A stretch of 52,703 bases of DNA from a virus: positions 1 to 52,703 of the IMG/VR virus record IMGVR_UViG_3300027515_000001; one strand, given 5' to 3'. The position numbers were made by a program, and so were the translations under genes. Shown here one piece after another: positions 31,818 through 39,216 of the stretch (within the stretch, counting starts at the first letter, position 1; each line of letters opens with the position of its first letter). The notes under the pieces were generated by a model, which saw only the letters and a program-made list of their open reading frames with translations, did not search any database and was not told where the DNA came from.

Positions 31818-33071
31818 ATGACAATTATCACGATAAAACGGAGAAAATTAACAAAAAAGCAGAGTGCCACAAAAAAGGCAAACCGCGCAAAGAAGGTGCG
31901 CCGTGTCAATAAAGAAGTGTTGCGGCAGCGAAAACGCGAACAGCGCTTGTTGCAGCGCGAACGCGAAAAAGCGCGAAAAGCGGCGCAGCGGCAGAAGGAA
32001 CGGTTGTGCAAGCAACAAGCAAAATTGCGCAAACAGGAACGAGAGCGACAATTAGCAGAGGCGCGAAAACAACAAACGGAAGTAGTTACGCCGGTTAAAC
32101 TGCCAAGATCGTCGTATCTTGCAAAACGAACGATTACACAACTACACAAATTGTCGCAATTAACCGGGATACCGCCTGAAATTGCGCGATTTTTAGTATC
32201 TCGAACACGCATGGCGGTGAGGTATAAAATGAAAACTGACAGACAGCGGGTTAACCTCAATCAACGGCGCGGGAAACGAGCAGAATACAAAGCGGTTGCG
32301 AACATTCGTTCGTTCGGGTTTTATGCACAACGTGTTCCGCAATCCGGCGCGGGCGGAATGCGCGGAGATGTGTTAGTCACGTTACCGACCCGTGCGGTGT
32401 TGATGATCGAGGTTAAATTCTCCGCGCAATTTACCCAAGGTAACGAGAAATGTATCAGATTGCAGATGGATTGGTTTGAGACGCTCGATGAAAATTATCG
32501 CGCAATGCAGCAATATAACGTGATCGCTGCGTTGTTTTTGTTCAAATACGGGTTCTCGAACGTGTTTTTCGTCGCTATTCCAGCGGAATATTTGAAGAAA
32601 CTCGAAGATCATCTTGGCGTTTCACTCAATGATTACCAGCGACCGGTTATGAACCAACCGTTTTTGGAGAGTTTAGAACCGGTTGATACGAAAGGGAAAT
32701 CGTTAACCGTTCGTGCAACGCGGGCGTTACGCGGGTTGGCGTGTTTTCATACCGACACAAAATATCAAAAAGAACGCACAATCTATTGTTTTGCGGCGGA
32801 ATACTTTTGGGATTGGCTCGAACAAACGCTTAAAACGCAAGATCGCTGGTACGACGGCTCTATTCCAGACCGCGGCCCGCGTGGAAGGCCGCGAAAGAGC
32901 GAGTTCCCACGAGTGTTTTTGCATAAGAAAGGAGTACCACATGAACCGAACGCTGAAACCGCACTCGATGATCTCGCAGACGATCAAGACGACGCCTGCG
33001 AAGAGGATTGGGCAGACGCTGATGGAGCAGATAAAGAATGCGAAGGTGACAGTTGTCAACGCAACGACTGA
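31818..33071 (+). CDS. Hjc-like PD-(D/E)XK nuclease with basic N-terminus and acidic tail
   Basis: 417 aa from ATG 31818. Residues 1-90 are an extremely basic coiled coil (RRVNKEVLRQRKREQRLLQR). The middle matches archaeal Holliday-junction resolvase Hjc: RGKRAEYKAVANIRSFGFYAQRVPQSG, then RGDVLV and VLMIEVKFS, giving the E...D...ExK active site. The last ~40 residues are strongly acidic (DDLADDQDDACEEDW), and this part overlaps polA by 131 nt in another frame. It could resolve recombination or replication junctions before packaging. Confidence 0.75.
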   Translation: MTIITIKRRKLTKKQSATKKANRAKKVRRVNKEVLRQRKREQRLLQREREKARKAAQRQKERLCKQQAKLRKQERERQLAEARKQQTEVVTPVKLPRSSYLAKRTITQLHKLSQLTGIPPEIARFLVSRTRMAVRYKMKTDRQRVNLNQRRGKRAEYKAVANIRSFGFYAQRVPQSGAGGMRGDVLVTLPTRAVLMIEVKFSAQFTQGNEKCIRLQMDWFETLDENYRAMQQYNVIAALFLFKYGFSNVFFVAIPAEYLKKLEDHLGVSLNDYQRPVMNQPFLESLEPVDTKGKSLTVRATRALRGLACFHTDTKYQKERTIYCFAAEYFWDWLEQTLKTQDRWYDGSIPDRGPRGRPRKSEFPRVFLHKKGVPHEPNAETALDDLADDQDDACEEDWADADGADKECEGDSCQRND

Positions 33072-35028
33072 TTTAGTAACCGTTTCGGTTGAAGGCGATA
33101 TTGTGTCGGTTGACCTAGAGACATCAGGGTTAGACTGGCAGCGCAACGAAGTGTTGCTCATCTCGATTGCGGATAGCTCGCAAACATCAATCGTGCTTGA
33201 TGTTTCGTCGGTCAATCCGCACGAATTGCGGGCGTGGTTACATCGAAACCTGTTTGGCCGATTGATTGTTGGTCATAATTTGAGTTTTGATCTTAAATTT
33301 TTGACGCGGGTGTATGATTTTGATCTTCGATCTTGCGCGTATTATGACACGATGCTCGCGGAAATTGTATTATTCGCCGGACTCGATTACGGCAATTCGT
33401 TGAAAGAAATCGTTGCGCGTCGTATCGGATTAGAACTTGACAAAACGATCCGCGCCGATTTTACCGCGTTCGGTCGAACCTTGACGATGACCGATACGCA
33501 TTATCGTTATGCGTCACTCGATGCGCTAACGACGCTGGCGGTGCGAGAATTGCAGCTCGTTGATCTCAGAACAAATGAGCTAGAGCAGATCGCGGAATTA
33601 GAAATGCGCTTGTTGCCGGTCGTGGTTGAGATGGAACTCGGCGGCGTTCCGTTCGATTGGCAACGATTTGAAACATTTGTTTCAGTGTTACATGAAAAAC
33701 GAACACTCGCTGAGCGGCTAATGCAAGAAGCGCTGCAACCGGCGGCGTTGAGGATCGCGGAGCACCAATCACGGCATACGCCGCAACTATTTGTTGTTCC
33801 GCAAACAATTAACATTAATAGCAAGCCGGTATGCAAAGATGGCGTCTGGAACTACAGGCAATTGTGGCCGGTGCTGCAACAGTACGGGATCGAAATTGTT
33901 GACAAAGACGGTAATCCGTCACTCTCGGCAAAAGATATGCAACGGTGGGACGCGGCGCATACGGTTGATGCCGCTATCCCGCCGGAAGCTGAAGCATTGT
34001 TGCAATCATATAGACAGTATCGTAACCCGTTGTTAAACCTCTATGCATATACAATTGCGATCCATAAACTCGATGATAGTTTTGGCAAGACGCTCAGGGA
34101 AATGTACCACAATGGCCGGTTGTACCCATGGTTTAAGCAGTTAGGCGCGAAAAGTACGGGGCGGTTTAGCAGCAATTTGCAACAGTTACCGAAAGACGAA
34201 AAAATCAAACCGCTTGGTCTTCCATCCTTGCGGCAATGTATCGCGGCGGAACCGGATCATTCGCTCGTAATCGCAGATTTCGCCGGTATCGAGTTAGTCA
34301 TTCTGGCGGATATGTCGGGTGATGAAGTGCTTGGTGATCTCATTGTGCGTTCGGCGCGGGGGGAAGAAGACATTCACTTATACGTTGTTCGGCAGGCATT
34401 TGGCGATCTCCACCCCGAAGCAAAGAATGCAACATTGGACAAGAAGAAAGTTGCGCCGTATTCGTTGTTGCGAAATGCAGCGAAACCAACGAGCTACGGG
34501 ATCGCATACGGCATCACAGGCATGGCGTTAAGCGAGACGATCTCTCAACAATTAGCGCCGCTTGGTGTTACATGCACGCCGGAGCAGGCGCAGCAAATTA
34601 TCGACAACTGGAAGCAAAAGGCATTTAGGAAAGCTGGTGCGTGGCTCGATAAAACGGCGCAGCAGGGGCAACGGTTAGGTTATGTTCGCACAGCGTTAGG
34701 ACGCAAACGCATGTTCGATCTGCGTAATGCGGATCGTAAAGCGTTGTCCGCGATTGGTCGCGAAGCAAGCAATGCGCCAATTCAAGGTACCTGCGCGGAT
34801 ATGTTGAAGTTGGCGATGGTGTACGTTGCGAAAGACCTCGATCCAGCGCGAGCGCGGCTGATCTTGACCGTACACGATGAATTGGTTTTGCACGCAACGA
34901 ATGACTACGCGCAAGAAGCGTCAATGATTTTGAAGCAGAGTATGGAAAAAGCGGCGCGAAAATGCATGCCAAGGATGGGGCAGTACGTTGTGGTCGAGCC
35001 TGCGATCTCATCGTGTTATGACAAGTAA
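32941..35028 (+). CDS. polA: family A DNA polymerase with 3'-5' exonuclease
   Basis: 695 aa. Exonuclease: VSVDLETSG (D58, E60), VGHNLSFDLKFL and YASLDALTTLAV. Polymerase: motif A VIADFAGIELVILADMSGDE, motif B RNAAKPTSYGIAYG and motif C LTVHDELVL. The motif B position equivalent to E. coli Phe762 is Tyr (residue 519), as in T7. There is no 5'-3' exonuclease domain. The ATG at 32941 follows AAGAAAGGAG; the longer open frame upstream is the overlap with the Hjc-like gene. Confidence 0.95.
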   Translation: MNRTLKPHSMISQTIKTTPAKRIGQTLMEQIKNAKVTVVNATTDLVTVSVEGDIVSVDLETSGLDWQRNEVLLISIADSSQTSIVLDVSSVNPHELRAWLHRNLFGRLIVGHNLSFDLKFLTRVYDFDLRSCAYYDTMLAEIVLFAGLDYGNSLKEIVARRIGLELDKTIRADFTAFGRTLTMTDTHYRYASLDALTTLAVRELQLVDLRTNELEQIAELEMRLLPVVVEMELGGVPFDWQRFETFVSVLHEKRTLAERLMQEALQPAALRIAEHQSRHTPQLFVVPQTININSKPVCKDGVWNYRQLWPVLQQYGIEIVDKDGNPSLSAKDMQRWDAAHTVDAAIPPEAEALLQSYRQYRNPLLNLYAYTIAIHKLDDSFGKTLREMYHNGRLYPWFKQLGAKSTGRFSSNLQQLPKDEKIKPLGLPSLRQCIAAEPDHSLVIADFAGIELVILADMSGDEVLGDLIVRSARGEEDIHLYVVRQAFGDLHPEAKNATLDKKKVAPYSLLRNAAKPTSYGIAYGITGMALSETISQQLAPLGVTCTPEQAQQIIDNWKQKAFRKAGAWLDKTAQQGQRLGYVRTALGRKRMFDLRNADRKALSAIGREASNAPIQGTCADMLKLAMVYVAKDLDPARARLILTVHDELVLHATNDYAQEASMILKQSMEKAARKCMPRMGQYVVVEPAISSCYDK

Positions 35029-35050
35029 AGTCAGTACAATTGTTCGAGTT

Positions 35051-35124
35051 CCGCATCAGAATGCGCTAAAACGCGACCGCACAGGAAGCGTTCTAAGCAA
35101 TATGACACTAAGCATCAGAAAGCG
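35051..35124. repeat. dispersed structured element, copy C
   Basis: CCGCATCAGAATGCGCTAAAA followed by CGCGACCGCACAGGAAGC and TTCTAAGC (35051-35098), then AGCATCAGAAAGCGG (35111-35124). Aligns with copy A over 16970-17100 with a shorter spacer. It lies between polA and dUTPase and reaches almost to the dUTPase RBS. Confidence 0.8.
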
Positions 35125-35134
35125 GAGAAACGAA

Positions 35135-35584
35135 ATGACACACAAACCAAGCATTCCCATCGTCGCACCGTCTGATCTCGACTATCGCTCGCCGCGTGAC
35201 GGTGATGCTGGTATTGATTTGATTGCGAGTGAAACTATCGAACTACCGGCATGGGAGTGGGTTGTTATCAATACTGGTCTAAAAATCGCTGTCCCCGAAG
35301 GATACGTCGGGCTTGTGCGTGGTCGAAGCGGAAAAGCATTCAAAGAACGACTATTTGTGTTTCACGGCACAATTGACTCATCGTATCGTGGAGAAATTAA
35401 AGTTTTGATCAGTTGGCAACCATCTCATTCTAGCCCGCTCCATAAAATGACGCGATTAATCCAGCGCGGGGATCGTATTGCACAACTAGTAATTGTTCCA
35501 TTTCTTGCCGAGCAATTAGTTCGTGTTGAAACATTAGATAGCACCGAGCGCGGTGAGCAGGGATTTGGAAGTACCGGAGGGTAG
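35135..35584 (+). CDS. dut: dUTP diphosphatase
   Basis: 149 aa, trimeric dUTPase family. All five motifs: DAGIDLIAS (1), RGRSGKAF (2), HGTIDSSYRGEIKV (3), RGDRIAQLVI (4) and GEQGFGSTG (5, the P-loop-like C-terminal arm). Hydrolyses dUTP to dUMP and PPi, keeping uracil out of DNA and feeding ThyX. ATG at 35135 follows GCGGAGAAACG; the longer open frame runs through the repeat element and is rejected. Confidence 0.95.
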   Translation: MTHKPSIPIVAPSDLDYRSPRDGDAGIDLIASETIELPAWEWVVINTGLKIAVPEGYVGLVRGRSGKAFKERLFVFHGTIDSSYRGEIKVLISWQPSHSSPLHKMTRLIQRGDRIAQLVIVPFLAEQLVRVETLDSTERGEQGFGSTGG

Positions 35585-35586
35585 TA

Positions 35587-36108
35587 ATGCATAAAGTATT
35601 GTGTATGTCAGTTCATTATGAATGGTATACCCCGCCATGGATTGTTGCACGAGTGAAGCAATTGCTTGGAGTTATAGACTTAGACCCGGCAAGCAATACA
35701 GTCGCACAGCAAATTGTGCAAGCACACCACTGGTGCGGGTTTGATCATCCCGATCCAACGATGCGTGACGGGCTTCTTGTTGACTGGTCTCAATATCGTT
35801 CTGTTTTTCTCAATCCTCCGTATGGTAGATATATTGTACCTTTTGCACAAAAGGTTGCAAATTATGCAACAACGTTACCGATGGCGGTTCTTGTTCCGGC
35901 TCGGTTTAATACACGCTGGTGGTCGTTGTTAACTCGTGGTCGTTACAGCTTAGTTCTTTTTTCTCGACCTATTCGTTTTTTTACAACTGCAACAAAAGAG
36001 GCAAATACCAATGCACCGTTTCCTGTTGCTCTTCTTTGTTACAATTGTGCGATTGACCGTGTTGCAGAACTATTTCATGATCAACTTTTGTACCGGCCCG
36101 TGGTCTAG
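35587..36108 (+). CDS. Dam-like DNA N6-adenine methyltransferase
   Basis: 173 aa. EWYTPPWIVARVKQLLG-IDLDPAS and later VFLNPPYGRY are the phage Dam-type (D12/Dam-like) signatures; NPPY is the catalytic motif IV that binds the adenine. ALLCYNC lies near the end. Small single-domain form without a clear target recognition domain. It would methylate adenines in phage DNA, perhaps against host restriction. GGAGGGTAGTAATG gives a strong start. Confidence 0.85.
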   Translation: MHKVLCMSVHYEWYTPPWIVARVKQLLGVIDLDPASNTVAQQIVQAHHWCGFDHPDPTMRDGLLVDWSQYRSVFLNPPYGRYIVPFAQKVANYATTLPMAVLVPARFNTRWWSLLTRGRYSLVLFSRPIRFFTTATKEANTNAPFPVALLCYNCAIDRVAELFHDQLLYRPVV

Positions 36109-36125
36109 CTGTCTTGGAGGCTTGC

Positions 36126-38033
36126 ATGCTTGATCTTTCTTTTGTTGAAAAGTACCGCACGCAACCAATTGCATGGGGATACGATGGTCTTGGCGAACTC
36201 GTGTTCTATCGCACCTACAGCCGCAAGCGCGACGATGGCATGGCGGAAACGTGGGTAGACACGCTCAAGCGGGTAATCGAGGGAGCGCAAGAGATCGGGG
36301 CCGGATACACGCAAGACGAAGCCGAACGTTTGTTCGACCACATGTTCAACTTTCGCGCACTGCCGGGCGGTCGCATGCTGTGGCAATTGGGGACGGATAC
36401 GGTGCGACATCTCGGTGCTAATTCGTTGCTCAATTGTGCGTATGTTGACATTAAAAATATCGAAGATTTTTGCTTTTTGTTTGATAGTCTGATGCTAGGA
36501 TGTGGGGTAGGATTTTCAACAACTCAGTATTATAAGTTTCCTCCGGTCAAGCCAAACGTGACTATCGATCATATTCCCTCTTCGGACGCGGATTTTATTG
36601 TGCCCGATAGTCGCGAAGGGTGGGTGAAACTGTTGCGTGAGGTACTAACTGCGTTTTTTGTAACTGGAAAATCATTTACATATTCAACTATTCTAGTCCG
36701 TCCAAAAGGAACGCCGATTAAGCGATTTGGCGGAGTAGCAAGCGGGCCGGAACCGTTGATCTACGGCGTGCAACAGATTGCGTCGCTTTTGCAGCGACGC
36801 GCTGGTCAACGCATTACGTCAATTGATATTTTGGACATCGCAAATATTATTGGTTCCATCGTTATTTCAGGCAACGTTCGTCGCTCGGCGGAGATTGCGC
36901 TTGGGTACGCCGACGATGCGGAATTTTTGAAGGCGAAACGGTGGGATTTAGGCAGCGTTCCGAATTGGCGTGCTTTCTCAAATAATACAGTTATTTGCAC
37001 AGATATTAACGAATTACCTGATCTTTTTTGGGAAGGGTATAACGGAAATGGTGAGCCATACGGGTTGTACAATCCGTATGCAGTGCGGAAATATGGCCGT
37101 ATCGGGGAAGAATTGTTTGATCCCGCAACCGGCGTCAATCCATGCGGTGAAATCCCGCTGGAAAGCTACGAGTTTTGCAATTTAAGCGAGTTATTTTTAC
37201 CCAATTTCGATAATCGCAACCAATTTTTTGACGCTGTCTATCTCCTGTATAAGCTGCAAAAAGCGATTACGCAGATGCCGTATCAATGGGATCGGAGCCG
37301 CGAGGTTGTGCATCGCAACCAGCGCATCGGCATGAGTATCAGCGGATGGATGCAATGTTCGCAGGAACGGTTAGCGTGGATCGGTGCCGGATACGAGTAT
37401 CTTCGTGAATTGAATAACAAGCAATCGACACCGTCGATCCGGTTGACGACGGTTAAGCCTTCGGGAACGTTATCGCTGCTGGCCGGTACAACGCCGGGCG
37501 TACACCCTGCGTATGCAACGTATTTCGTTCGCCGGATTGCGATGGAAGCGGCAAATCCGTTAGTGGATTATGCGAAATCACTGGGGTATTCGGTTGAATA
37601 TCGTCGCAATTTTGATGGAAGTGAGGACACAACTACTGTTTTAGTCGCTATTCCGTGTCGCGCTCCCAAAAATGCAAAAGTTGCCCGTGATGTTTCGGCA
37701 ATTGAGCAGTTGGAAATGGTGAAAATGGCGGCAACATTGTGGGCGGATAATGCGGTAAGCGTGACAGTTTATTATCGCGATGATGAGTTGCCGGTGATAA
37801 AGCAGTGGTTGCGCGATCATTATCAAGAGGCGATCAAATCGGTTTCATTCCTGAGACATTCGGATCATGGGTTCGATCAGGCTCCGTATGAAGAGATTGA
37901 CGAAACGACATACAAGGCGATGTGGGAAGAGATTAAACAACGTCGTGCCGCAAACACTGATGCTGAGATTGCGTATCAAGATGCAACAGTGTTTGACAAT
38001 GAGTGCGCCGGGGATGTCTGCCCAATTCGCTAA
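36126..38033 (+). CDS. nrdJ: class II (adenosylcobalamin-dependent) ribonucleotide reductase
   Basis: 635 aa. Features of the monomeric cobalamin-dependent RTPR-like class: FRALPGGRMLWQLGT, LLNCAYVD (substrate-site Cys), GCGVGFS, NPCGEIPLESYEFCNLSE (radical Cys and catalytic Glu), TVKPSGTLSLLAGTTPGVHP and a redox tail ending ECAGDVCPIR (two Cys). Makes deoxyribonucleotides without oxygen or an R2 subunit. ATG at 36126 follows GGAGG. No intein, though this family often has one. It implies a host with B12. Confidence 0.93.
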   Translation: MLDLSFVEKYRTQPIAWGYDGLGELVFYRTYSRKRDDGMAETWVDTLKRVIEGAQEIGAGYTQDEAERLFDHMFNFRALPGGRMLWQLGTDTVRHLGANSLLNCAYVDIKNIEDFCFLFDSLMLGCGVGFSTTQYYKFPPVKPNVTIDHIPSSDADFIVPDSREGWVKLLREVLTAFFVTGKSFTYSTILVRPKGTPIKRFGGVASGPEPLIYGVQQIASLLQRRAGQRITSIDILDIANIIGSIVISGNVRRSAEIALGYADDAEFLKAKRWDLGSVPNWRAFSNNTVICTDINELPDLFWEGYNGNGEPYGLYNPYAVRKYGRIGEELFDPATGVNPCGEIPLESYEFCNLSELFLPNFDNRNQFFDAVYLLYKLQKAITQMPYQWDRSREVVHRNQRIGMSISGWMQCSQERLAWIGAGYEYLRELNNKQSTPSIRLTTVKPSGTLSLLAGTTPGVHPAYATYFVRRIAMEAANPLVDYAKSLGYSVEYRRNFDGSEDTTTVLVAIPCRAPKNAKVARDVSAIEQLEMVKMAATLWADNAVSVTVYYRDDELPVIKQWLRDHYQEAIKSVSFLRHSDHGFDQAPYEEIDETTYKAMWEEIKQRRAANTDAEIAYQDATVFDNECAGDVCPIR

Positions 38034-38091
38034 GATTTCTCAAAATCGAATTTTGCGCGAACACGGCTTTGACCGTCGGAGAAGAACGAAA

Positions 38092-38316
38092 ATGTTCGGT
38101 GAAGCGACCGTTTTTCTCAACGAACCCACATACCCGTACTTCATGTCATTGTCAGTTTCCAACCTTCGCGATTTACGTCTGTTTGGCGTTCGCGTCGTCG
38201 AGATGAACCACGAGCGCGTTTCTTTCATTATCAACAAGAACAGTTTCGTTATGATCGACTTGAAAGAAGTTAGCGAACAATATAACGTCAAGCGAAAAAT
38301 CGTTATCCTGATGTAA
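38092..38316 (+). CDS. small unknown protein after nrdJ
   Basis: 74 aa from ATG 38092 with GGAGAAG upstream. It contains TYPYFMSLSVSNLRDLRLFGV and SFVMIDLKEVSEQYNVKRK. Nothing recognised. It is the last gene before a strong terminator, so it ends the replication/metabolism operon. Confidence 0.6.
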   Translation: MFGEATVFLNEPTYPYFMSLSVSNLRDLRLFGVRVVEMNHERVSFIINKNSFVMIDLKEVSEQYNVKRKIVILM

Positions 38317-38339
38317 ATGTAAGCATATACGTTTACCCA

Positions 38340-38374
38340 AGAGCGACAAATATCGTCGCTCTCTTCTTTTTTTT
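38340..38374 (+). terminator. rho-independent terminator of the replication block
   Basis: AGAGCGAC, 7-nt loop, GTCGCTCT, then a T-rich run (CTTCTTTTTTTT). A classical intrinsic terminator separating the replication from the packaging block. Confidence 0.92.
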
Positions 38375-38414
38375 CTCCTCCGGCCATCGTGCCGGTTTTT
38401 TATTTTTGCGTTTC

Positions 38415-38422
38415 TGTGATAG
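38415..38422 (+). promoter_or_regulatory. TGTGATAG motif, candidate late promoter (packaging block)
   Basis: GCGTTTC-TGTGATAG stands just after the terminator and 48 nt before the terminase small subunit. A promoter is required here, and no TTGACA/TATACT pair is visible, which strengthens this motif. Confidence 0.5.
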
Positions 38423-38469
38423 TAATGGAACCACAATGAAACTCGCAAGAAAGTGCAAGTAATCTTTCT

Positions 38470-39216
38470 ATGAAACGTCGATCTTTCGAGCAGCGATTTC
38501 GCGACAAACTCGCGGAATACGAACAAGCGTATGATTTGAGTTCAGTTAACAGCGCGAATGACAAAGATAATCTTCGCGCCTTGATCTCAAACGCGCTCAT
38601 TATCGAGGATTTGCACGAAATGTTGCAGGAGATGAGCGACAGTCAATCGCTCGACCCAGCGAACATTGAAAAAACAACGCAACTTATTCAAAAATTGCTT
38701 GCGACTAATCAACAATTAGAGCGGCAGCTCGGAATAGATCGCAAAACGCGACGAGCAAGCGGTTCGGATAGCGTGTCGGAGTACATCGCGTCATTGCAGG
38801 AGGCCGCAAAACAGTTTCTCGATCAACGATTGACGCGGGTTATCTGTCCGAAATGTCACGTAATGGTTGGTCGGTTTGCTCCGGTACACGATCACACACG
38901 ATACGTTGTCGCATTTCAATGTTCGCAATGTCGCGAAATGGTGGCGCTTGAACGCGACGAACGCTCGGTTTGGTTCGACCTAAAGCCGAGGGAATACAGA
39001 TGGCGGAAAAACTATCCGGTTTCGATCCGGCCCGCGAAAGCGCGAAAGATCAATCCAATCTTGACGGGCAACTTAGCAGGCGTCGTGTTGGAAAGCGAGC
39101 TGGAAGAACAAGAACCAGCGACGCCCGCGCAAGAAAGTATCGAAATCGAAGATGCGACCGTCGTTATTAACGATAAAGAAGTAGCAGATCATGGCAATAA
39201 CACAGAAATTAACTGA
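38470..39216 (+). CDS. putative terminase small subunit with zinc ribbon
   Basis: 248 aa. The N-terminal half is helical (FEQRFRDKLAEYEQAYDL; LIQKLLATNQQLERQLGI). The middle has CPKCHVMVGRF and FQCSQCREMVALE, two CxxC pairs forming a zinc ribbon. The C-terminal tail is acidic. It overlaps the large terminase by 26 nt. Position defines it as the probable DNA-recognition subunit; the zinc ribbon is unusual for one, so another packaging accessory is possible. Confidence 0.55.
   Translation: MKRRSFEQRFRDKLAEYEQAYDLSSVNSANDKDNLRALISNALIIEDLHEMLQEMSDSQSLDPANIEKTTQLIQKLLATNQQLERQLGIDRKTRRASGSDSVSEYIASLQEAAKQFLDQRLTRVICPKCHVMVGRFAPVHDHTRYVVAFQCSQCREMVALERDERSVWFDLKPREYRWRKNYPVSIRPAKARKINPILTGNLAGVVLESELEEQEPATPAQESIEIEDATVVINDKEVADHGNNTEIN

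Noticed and set aside
36126-38033. Intein in the ribonucleotide reductase
   Set aside because: The catalytic segments (NPCGEIPLE, LLNCAYVD) are continuous and the size is normal for the short class II enzyme.
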